Assembly (NCBI RefSeq): GCF_018138715.1
Contig: NZ_JAGSHX010000006.1
Coordinates: forward strand, 1,922,001 to 1,986,000
Reading direction: 5' to 3'
Length of the DNA: 64,000 nt
DNA from: Streptomyces asiaticus
Lineage (GTDB): Bacteria > Actinomycetota > Actinomycetes > Streptomycetales > Streptomycetaceae
Under the pieces are notes generated by a model. That model saw only the letters and a program-made list of their open reading frames with translations. It was not told the origin of the DNA and searched no databases. This document shows, one piece after another, positions 1-9,600 of the stretch. A program made the position numbers and the translations under genes. Every line of letters begins with the position of its first letter. Position 1 is the first letter of the stretch.

Positions 1-221
1 CACACGATCCGCATCGGATCGCGCGGCGTCACCAGCTCGGTGTCGGCCCTCGCCAGGCCGCTCGGCGTGACCAGATCGCACTGGCCGCGGTCCACCCGGA
101 TCACCCGGCCGGGCACCAGGCCCTGCGCGGCGTACGGGGCGAACGTCTCCGCCCAGCCGTCGTCCCAGCCATAGGCGGCGAGGGAGTACGGAGAGGTGGC
201 GTCAGAAGAAGTGTTGAACAC
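1..221 (-). CDS. rsgA: Ribosome small-subunit-dependent GTPase A, N-terminal part (truncated by window edge)
   Basis: Only the first 73 codons are in the window. The gene continues leftward past position 1. The minus-strand reading contains YGWDDGWAETFAPYA followed by GLVPGRVIRVDRGQCDLVTP, the typical N-terminus and start of the OB fold of actinobacterial RsgA (YjeQ/EngC). RsgA is a circularly permuted GTPase that assists late 30S maturation in the cytoplasm. The GTPase domain and zinc-binding tail are not visible. The start is a GTG at 221 with AAGGG eight bases upstream. It is divergent from the polyketide synthase gene at 633, so this housekeeping gene marks the left border of the PKS locus. 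Family assignment is by eye from the N-terminus alone. Confidence 0.85.
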   Translation of the reverse strand, partial: MFNTSSDATSPYSLAAYGWDDGWAETFAPYAAQGLVPGRVIRVDRGQCDLVTPSGLARADTELVTPRDPMRIV

Positions 222-440
222 GGAGGAAACCCTTCGAGGGGCGGCCTCCGATGAGGTGTCAGCCGGAGACCGCGGGAGTGGAAATGAGGAACTCCTGAAC
301 GCGAGCGGCGCTCGCCACCGAGACCGTCATCAATGTTCTCACCTCCTGCTTTCCTCAACGCGCGGCAACGCGGACCAACACGGCCCGCCCGGAACGGAGA
401 AACCGTAGCCCATCCCCGCACGGGGGCGCCATCCATTTTT

Positions 441-459
441 CTCTCGTTGAAAACGAGAG
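441..459. repeat. 8-bp inverted repeat in the rsgA/PKS intergenic region
   Basis: CTCTCGTT-GAA-AACGAGAG forms a perfect 8-bp stem with a 3-base loop. It lies in the 410-bp divergent intergenic region and is preceded by a T-run on the plus strand. Neither strand has a T-run downstream of the stem, so it does not look like a terminator. It sits about 100 bp upstream of the candidate PKS promoter and could be an operator. Confidence 0.5.
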
Positions 460-560
460 GGCCGCAATCAACCACCCTGTGACCAGGGGAACATGACCCC
501 GAGCAGCGGCTCCCGAACATGCTTGCGCACCCGCCGGACGCTGAGGTACCTTCGCGGCAG

Positions 561-589
561 TTGATCTTTGTTTTCACGCGCGATAAATG
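561..589 (+). promoter_or_regulatory. Candidate housekeeping-type promoter for the PKS genes
   Basis: TTGATC (561-566) and TAAATG (584-589) are separated by exactly 17 bases, close to the TTGACA-N17-TATAAT consensus. This places a start site near 596 and gives a 5' leader of about 37 nt before the TTG start at 633. The rest of the 222-632 intergenic stretch shows no convincing gene. The match is by eye and transcription is untested. Confidence 0.45.
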
Positions 590-596
590 GGTCAGA

Positions 597-616
597 TCAC
601 CAGGTCACCAGGTCAC
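597..616. repeat. Direct repeat between promoter and start codon of PKS I
   Basis: TCACCAGG occurs twice head to tail (597-604 and 605-612), followed by a third partial copy TCAC (613-616). The array ends one base before the GGGGGAG ribosome-binding site at 617-623. Its position over the expected transcription start would suit a repressor site, but no cognate regulator is encoded next to it. Confidence 0.4.
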
Positions 617-632
617 GGGGGAGTGTACCTAG

Positions 633-3600
633 TTGTCCACAGTCGCCGATTCGCCATGGCATCACGATGTCCATGATTCGGTAGCGGTCATCGGTTTCTC
701 TTGTCGTTTACCGGGGGCCCGGACGCCCGAGGAATTCTGGCGTCTGCTCAGCGAGGGCGCGAACGCGGTCACTCCCGTACCGGAAGATCGATGGGCTCCG
801 CGTCAATCCGACGGCGGGTCCGGGGCCCGAGCCGAAGCGGAAGCCGAAGCGGGCACTGAATTCGGCGCGTTCCTCGACGAGGTCGACCACTTCGACGCCG
901 ACTTCTTCGGCATATCGCCGCGCGAGGCCGCCGCCATGGACCCCCAACAGCGGCTGATGCTCGAACTGGGCTGGGAAACCCTGGAGGACGCGGGCCTCAC
1001 ACCGGCCCGGCTCGCCCAAGGGCGGACGGGGGTGTTCGTCGGCGCCATCAACGACGACTACGCCACGCTGCTGCGGCGGCACGGCGGCGACTCCGCGGTC
1101 ACCCATCACACCCTGACCGGCCTCCAGCGCGGCATGATCGCCAACCGGCTCTCCTATCTGCTGGGCACCCGGGGCCCCAGCATGGTGGTGGACTCGGGCC
1201 AGTCGTCCTCGCTGGTCGCGGTGCACACGGCCTGCCAGAGCCTGCGCGACGGCGAATGCGACACCGCGCTCGCGGGCGGGGTCCACCTCAATCTCGCGTA
1301 CGACGGCGCGCTGAGCGCCGCACGCTTCGGCGGGCTCTCCCCCGACGGCACCTGCTACACCTTCGACGCCCGGGCCAATGGCTTCGTCCGCGGCGAGGGC
1401 GGCGGTCTTGTACTGCTCAAACCCCTCGCCCGCGCGCTCGCCGACGGCGACCGGATCCATGGGGTGCTGCGCGGCGGCGCGGTCAACAACGACGGCGGCG
1501 GGGACAGCCTCACCACCCCCAGCCGGACCGCCCAGGCGGAGGTGGTGCGCCGGGCGTACGCCGCGGCCGGGGTCGGCCCCGACGAGGTGCAGTACGTCGA
1601 ACTGCACGGCACCGGCACACCCGTCGGCGACCCCGTCGAGGCGGCGGCGCTGGCCGAGGCGATCGGCGCCGCGCGGACGAAGGACCGGCCGCTGCTGGTG
1701 GGGTCCGCCAAGACGAACGTGGGCCATCTGGAAGGGGCCGCGGGGATCACCGGCCTGATCAAGGTCCTGCTCTCCCTGAAGGCGGCACATCTCCCGCCCA
1801 GCCTCAACTTCCGCTCCCCCAATCTCGCGATTCCGCTGGAGGAGTGGAATCTGCGGGTGCAGACCGAGCTGTCGGCGTGGCCGCACCCGGATGCGCCGCT
1901 GATCGCCGGGGTGTCGTCCTTCGGCGTCGGCGGGACCAACGCCCATGTCGTCGTGGAGCAGGCCCCGGTGGTCTCACTCGCCGAGGGCGCGGAAGCAAGC
2001 GTTGCGGGGGCGTGGGGTGGTGAGGTGCTGCCATGGGTCATCTCGGGCCGGACTCCGGCCGGGGTGCGGGCGCAGGCGGCACGGTTGCGGTCGTTCGCGG
2101 CGAGCGGTTCGGCGGGCGGCTGGGCGAACGACTCGGCGGGCGGTTCGGCGGGCGGCTCGGCGAACGACTCGGCGCGCGGCGATGTCTCCCCCGCCGACAT
2201 CGGCTGGTCGCTCGCCGAGCACCGGACGGCCCTGGAGCACCGTGCCGTGGTGGTGGCCGGGGACCGCGATGCGTTCCTGGCCGGGCTGGACGCGCTGGCC
2301 TCCGGTGAGCCCTCCGCCCATGTGGTCAACGGGGTGGCCGGCGAGTCGGCGGCCGCCGGTCCGGTGTTCGTCTTCCCGGGGCAGGGCTCGCAGTGGGTGG
2401 GCATGGCCGCCGAACTGCTCGACGGCTCGCCCGTGTTCGCCGAATCCATCGGCCGCTGTGCCCGGGCCCTGGCCCCGCACACCGACTGGGACCTTCTCGA
2501 CGTACTGCGGGACACCGAGGACGGCACCGCGCTGGAGCGCGCGGAGGTGCTGCAACCCGCGCTCTGGGCCGTGATGGTCTCGCTGGCCCAAGTGTGGCGT
2601 TCGCTCGGCGTCGTCCCGTCGGCCGTGGTGGGCCACTCGCAGGGTGAGATCGCGGCCGCGTGCGTGGCCGGAGCGCTGTCGCTGGAGGACGGTGCCCGGC
2701 TGATCGCCGTACGCAGCCGGATCGCGGCGGCCCTGATCGGCCGGGGCGGTCTCGCGTCCATCGGCGCGTCGGAGGAGCGGGCGGCCGAGCTGCTCGCGGA
2801 CCGGGACGACGTATGGATCGCCGCGGTCAACGGCCCCGGTGCGACGGTGGTCGGGGGCAGCCCGGAGGGGCTGGCCGAGGTCACGGCCAGGGCGGAGGCC
2901 GCCGGGCTGCGCCATCGCCGGGTGGCCACGGCCTATGCCTCGCACACCCCGCATGTCGAGGCGATCCGCGAGGAGTTCCTGCGGCGCGCGGCACCGGTCG
3001 CGCCGCGCGCCGGGGACGTACCGATGTACTCGACCGTCACCACCGCCCCCATCGCGGGCGAGGCGCTGGACGCCGAGTACTGGTACCGCAACCTTCGCGA
3101 ACAGGTCCGCTTCCACGACACCGTGCAGAACGTGATCGCCGACGGCAACTCCCTCTTCCTGGAGAGCAGTTCGCACCCCGTGCTCACCACCGCCGTCCAG
3201 GACACCGGCGGCCTCGCCGTCGGCACCCTGCGCCGGGGCGAGGGCGGCACGCGGCGGCTGCTGCTCTCGCTGGCCGAGCTGTGGGTGCGTGGAGCCGCCC
3301 CGGACTGGGCGCGGGTGTTCGCCGGGACCGGCGCCCGCCGGGCCGAGCTGCCCGGCCGTGCCTTCCAGCGGCGGCGCCACTGGTTCGGCACCGTGGCCTC
3401 TCCGGCGGCCACCGCGGGTGCCGCGAGCCTGGATGTGGTTCATCAGGTGCGGGCCCAGGCCGCCGCCGTCCTCGGACATACGACGGTGGCCGAACTCGAC
3501 ACCGGACGCACCTTCAAGGACCTCGGGTTCGACTCCATCTCGCTCAGCGATCTGTGCAACCGCGTCAACGCCGCGCTGGGCACCCGTCTGTCCCCCGCCG

Positions 3601-6600
3601 CGCTCTTCAGCCACCCGACCCCGGCCAGGCTCGCGGAACACCTCGCCGCCGCCCCCTCCTCGGCACCCACCCCGCAGGTCGCCACCGCCGCCGACGAGCC
3701 GATCGCCATCGTCGCGATGAGCTGCCGCCTCCCCGGTGGGGTGCGCTCCCCGGAGGACCTGTGGCGGCTGGTGGCGGACGGACGGGACGCCATCTCGCCG
3801 TTCCCGGACGACCGCGACTGGGATCTGGAACGGCTGCACGGCACCGAGGGCGCCGGCAGCAGCTTCGCCCGGAGCGGTGGATTCATCGACGGTGCCACGG
3901 ACTTCGACGCCCGCTTCTTCGGCATCTCGCCGCGCGAGGCCCTGGCGATGGACCCCCAGCAGCGGCTGCTGCTGGAGACCTCCTGGGAGCTGCTGGAGCG
4001 CGCGGGCATCGCGCCCGACGCGCTGCGCGCCACCCGTACCGGTGTGTTCGTCGGCACCATGGACCAGGAGTACGGGCCACGGCTGCACGAGGCGCCGGAG
4101 GCGGTGGACGGCTATCTCCTCACCGGCAAGACCGCCAGTGTCGCCTCCGGCCGTATCGCCTATCTGCTCGGGCTCACCGGGCCCGCCATCACCCTGGACA
4201 CCGCCTGCTCGTCATCGCTGGTGGCCCTGCATCTGGCGGTGCAATCACTGCGCCGAGGGGAGTCCTCGCTGGCCCTGGCCGGTGGGGTGACCGTCCTCAA
4301 CACCCCGGGAATCTTCACCGAGTTCAGCCGCCAGGGCGGGCTGGCCCGCGACGGCCGCTGCAAGGCGTTCGCGGCCGGGGCCGATGGCACCGGAATGGCG
4401 GAGGGCGTCGGCATCCTGCTGGTGGAGCGGCTGTCCGACGCCCGCCGCAACGGCCATCGGGTGCTCGGCGTGATCCGTGGCACGGCGGTCAACCAGGACG
4501 GTGCCTCCAACGGCCTCACCGCGCCCAACGGCCGCTCCCAGGAGCAGGTGGTCCGGCAGGCGCTGGCGGACGCGGGGCTGTCGGCGTCCGACGTGGATGT
4601 GATCGAGGCGCACGGCACGGGCACGGCGCTCGGCGACCCGATCGAGGCACAGGCGCTGCTCGCCACGTACGGCCGGGACCGGCCCGCCGGCCGGCCCGCC
4701 CTGCTGGGGTCGGTGAAGTCCAACATCGGCCACACCCAGGCGGCGGCCGGAGTCGCGGGCGTCATCAAGGCGATCATGGCGATGCGCCACGGTGTCGTCC
4801 CCGCCACGCTGCATGTGGACGAGCCGACCCCGCATGTGGACTGGGCGTCCGGTGGTGTGGAGTTGGTGACGGAGGCCATGGGCTGGCCCGAGGCCGAACG
4901 GGCGCGACGGGCCGGAGTCTCGTCGTTCGGCATCAGCGGGACCAACGCCCATGTGGTCCTGGAGCAGGCCCCACCGGCCACCGCCCCCGCTCCCGCTCCC
5001 GTCGCTCATCCCGCCCATTCGCTCGTCGAGGCGGAGGGTGTGCTGCCGTGGGTGGTGTCGGGACGGTCGCCCGCCGCGCTGCGGGCGCAGGCGGCCCGGC
5101 TGGGTGCGTTCGCCGCCGCCTCCGACGCCACGCCGTCGGACATCGGGTGGGCGCTGGCGACGCAGCGGGCCGCCATGGAACACCGTGCGGTGGTGGTGGC
5201 CGGGGACCGGGACGGCTTCCTGGCCGGGCTGGACGCGATCGCCGCCGGGGAGCCCTCCGCCCATGTCGTGGCCGGGGTGTCCGGCGGGTCGACCGCCGGT
5301 CCGGTGTTCGTCTTTCCGGGGCAGGGGTCGCAGTGGGTGGGCATGGCAGCCGAACTGCTCTCCACTTCCTCGGCGTTCGCCGAGTCCATCGACCGCTGCG
5401 CCCAGGCGCTGGCCCCGCATATCGACTGGGAGCTGCTCGATGTGCTGCGGGCGACCGGGGATGACGCGGTGCTGGAGCGGGTGGATGTGGTCCAGCCCGC
5501 CCTCTGGGCCGTCATGGTGTCCCTCGCCCAGGTGTGGCGTTCGCTCGGCATCGAGCCCTCCGCCGTCATCGGCCACTCCCAGGGCGAGATCGCGGCCGCG
5601 TGTGTGGCCGGTGTGCTGACTCTGGAGGACGGCGCACGGCTCGTGGCGCTGCGCAGCCGCCTCATCGCGCGGGAACTGGCCGGACACGGCGGCATGGTCT
5701 CCCTCGCCACCTCCGCCGAGCAGGCACACGACCTGCTGACCGGCCGCGACGACGTCTGGATCGCGGCCGTCAACGGGCCCACCTCCACGGTCATCGCCGG
5801 GAGCCCCGCCGGACTCGCCGAGGCCACGGCAAAGGCCGAGGCCAGCGGGATCCGGACCCGTGCGATCGCCGTCGACTACGCGTCCCACACCCCGCACGTC
5901 GAACGCATCCGGGAGCAACTCCTCCAGCTCGCCGCGCCCATCACCCCCCGCACCGGCTACATCCCCCTGTACTCCACCGTCACCGCCACCCCCATCGACG
6001 GCCGCACCCTCGACGCCGAGTACTGGTACCGCAACCTTCACGAACCCGTCCGCTTCCACGACACACTGCGGACTCTGCTGGCCGACGGCCACACCCTCTA
6101 CCTCGAAACCAGCCCCCACCCCGTCCTCACCACCGCCGTCGAGGAGACCGGCCACGCCGCCGACCAGCACCTCCTCGCCACCGGCACCCTGCGCCGTGAC
6201 CAGGGTGGCGTCCGGCAGCTCCTCAGCGCCCTCGCCACCCTGTGGGCCCATGGCGTGACCCCCGACTGGGCGGCGGTGTTCGCACCCGGCGGCGCCACAG
6301 CCGTCGATCTGCCCACCTACGCCTTCCAGCGCGAGCGCTACTGGCTCGCGCCCGTCGGCCCCGCCTCCGCCGTACGGGTCGATCTGCCGTCCGCCACCGT
6401 GGCGGCCGAAGGGCCCGAGGCGCTCGACGGCTTCGCACGCCGGGTGGCCGACGCCGCCGAGGGCGCGCCACGGCTACGGGTGGTGCTGGACGAGGTGTGC
6501 CGCCACACGGCCGCCGTGCTGGGGCTGTCGTCGGTGGACGAGGTGGAGACGCGGAAGGTCTTCCGGGACCTCGGCTTCGACTCGCTGACCGCCGTGGAGT

Positions 6601-9600
6601 TGCGGAACCGGCTGGCCGTGGCCACGGGCGCGGCGCTCGCGCCGTCCGTCGTCTTCGACCATCCGACACCCCTGACGCTGGCCCGGCATCTGCTGGACCG
6701 GATCACGGGCGGGGACGCCGCCGAAGCGGGCTCGTACGCGCCGGGCGCCGTTGAGCCGGGCGCCGTTGAGCCGGTTGGGCCGGGGGCGGCCGCTCTGGAC
6801 GAGCCCATCGCGATCGTGGCCACGAGCTGCCGTTTCCCCACGGGCGTACGGTCGCCCGAGGACCTGTGGCGGCTGCTGCTGTCCGACCAGGACACGCTCT
6901 CCGCGTTCCCGGCGGACCGTGGCTGGGATCTCGACACGCTGCGCCACCCCGACCCAGAACGCCCCGGCAGCAGCTATGTCCACCAGGGCGGATTCCTCCC
7001 GGACGCCGCCGACTTCGATGCCGACTTCTTCGGCATCTCGCCGCGCGAGGCGATCGCGATGGACCCCCAGCAGCGGCTGCTGCTCGAGACCTCCTGGGAG
7101 GCCCTGGAACACGCGGGCATCGACCCGCTGTCGCTGCGCGGCAGCCGCACCGGGGTGTTCATCGGCCTCGTACCGCACGGCTACGGCGGTGAGGGCGCCG
7201 ACACCGAGGAGTCCGAGGGCTACCTCTTCACCGGAGCGGCGGGAAGCGTGGCATCGGGCCGGATCGCCTACAGCTTCGGGCTGACCGGACCGGCCGTCAC
7301 GGTGGACACGGCGTGTTCGTCCTCGCTGGTGGCGCTGCATCTCGCCGTACAGGCGCTGCGCAACGGCGACTGCGGGATGGCGCTCGTGGGCGGCGTGTCG
7401 GTGATCTCCACACCGGGAGTGTTCACCGAGTTCAGCCATCAGCGCGGGCTCGCCCCCGACGGCCGCTGCAAGCCCTTCGCGGCGGCGGCGGACGGCACCG
7501 CGTGGGCGGAGGGCGTGGGCGTGCTGCTGGTCGAACGGCTGTCGGAGGCGCGCCGCAACGGCCACCAGGTGATGGCCGTCATCCGTGGCTCGGCGGTCAA
7601 CCAGGACGGCGCCTCCAACGGCCTCACCGCGCCCAACGGCCCGTCCCAACAGGCGGTCATCCGGCAGGCGTTGGCGAACGCACGTCTCGCGCCGTCCGAT
7701 GTCGATGTGATCGAGGCACACGGGACGGGTACGGCGCTGGGGGACCCCATCGAGGCACAGGCGCTGCTCGCCACGTACGGCCAGGGCCGATCCGCCGAAC
7801 ACCCGGCGCTGCTGGGCTCGATGAAGGCCCATGTCGGCCACACCGGCGCGGCGGCCGGGGTCGCGGGCATCATCAAGATGGTGCTGGCCATGCGCCACGG
7901 TGTCGTTCCCCGCACCCTGCATGTGGACGAGCCGACGCCGCATGTGGACTGGGGCTCCGGTGCGGTGCGGCTGGTGACGGAGACCACGGGCTGGCCCGAG
8001 GCCGAACGGGCGCGCCGCGCGGCGGTGTCGTCGTTCGGCGTCAGCGGCACCAACGCGCATGTGATCCTGGAAGCGGCCCCGACGGCGGACGCCACGTCTC
8101 CGTCCACGCCCACGGAGGGTGTGCTGCCGTGGGTGATCTCGGCGCGTTCGGAGGCCGCGCTACGGGCACAGGCAGCGCGGTTGCGCGCGTTCGCGGCCAC
8201 GAGCGATCGGCATCTGGCCGATATCGGCTCGACGCTGGCACGGCATCGGGCCGCGCTGGAGCACCGCGCGGTGGTCGTGGCCGCCGACCGGGAGATCTTC
8301 CTGGCCGGGCTGGACGCCATCGCCACCGGCGAGCCCGCCGCCCATGTGGTCAGCGGCGTGGTTTCGGGCGAGCCGCCGTCCGGTGCGGTCTTCGTCTTTC
8401 CGGGTCAGGGGTCGCAGTGGGTGGGCATGGCAGCCGAACTGCTCTTCACTTCCTCGGCGTTCGCCGAGTCCATCGACCAATGCGCCCACGCTCTCGCTCC
8501 GCATATCGACTGGGATCTGCTCGCTGTACTGCGGGCGACCGGGGAGGAGGCGGCGCTGGAGCGGGTGGAGGTGGTCCAGCCCGCTCTCTGGGCCGTCATG
8601 GTGTCCCTCGCCCAGGTGTGGCGTTCGCTCGGTATCGAGCCCTCCGCCGTCATCGGCCACTCCCAGGGCGAGATCGCAGCCGCATGCGTCGCCGGTGCGC
8701 TGACACTCGAAGACGGCGCGCGGCTCGTGGCACTGCGCAGCCGCCTCATCGCCCAAGAACTCGCCGGCCACGGCGGCATGGTCTCCCTCACCGCCCCCGC
8801 CGACCAGGCACGCGAGCTGCTGACCGGCCACGACGACGTCTGGATCGCCACTGTCAACGGCCCGACCAGCACCGTCATCGCCGGGAGTCCCGCCGCGCTC
8901 ACCGATGTCATGGCCCAAGCGGAGGCCACCGGCATCCGCGCCCGCGCGATCGCCGTCGACTACGCCTCCCACACGCCACACGTCGAACGCATCCGGGAAC
9001 AGCTCCTCCAGCTCGCCGCGCCCATCACCCCCCGCCCCGGCGACATCCCCCTGTACTCCACCGTCACCGCCACCCCCATCGACGGCCGCACCCTCGACGC
9101 CGAGTACTGGTACCGCAACCTCCGCGAACCCGTCCGCTTCCACGACACACTGCGGAATCTCCTGGCCGACGGCCACACCCTCTACCTCGAAACCAGCCCC
9201 CACCCCGTCCTCACCACCGCCATCCAGGAAACCCACCCCAACGCCCACGCCACCGGCACCCTCCGCCGCGACCACGGCAACACCCAACAACTCCTCACCA
9301 CCCTCGCCACCCTCTGGACCCACGGCCTCACCCCCAACTGGCCCACCCTCCTCACCCCCGACAACCCCACCCCCACCAACCTCCCCACCTACCCCTTCCA
9401 ACGCCACCACTACTGGCTGGACACCGCTGCCCCGGCCCGGCGCCGCGCCAGCGCGACGACGGGCCCGGATCCGCACACCGGATTCTGGGAGGCCGTGGAG
9501 CGCGAGGATCTGGAAGGGCTGGCGCGGACTCTGCGACTGGAGGAATCGCGGGCGGAGTTGACGACCCTGCTGCCCGCGCTGTCGGCGTGGCATCGACGGC

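Noticed and set aside
441..459. Hairpin as an intrinsic terminator
   Set aside because: No gene ends nearby on either strand and there is no T-run after the stem, so an operator is more plausible.
101..577. 158-codon minus-strand ORF in the rsgA/PKS intergenic region
   Set aside because: No homology pattern, Arg/Gly/Ser-rich composition and overlap with the rsgA start and the PKS promoter; probably open by chance in high-GC DNA.
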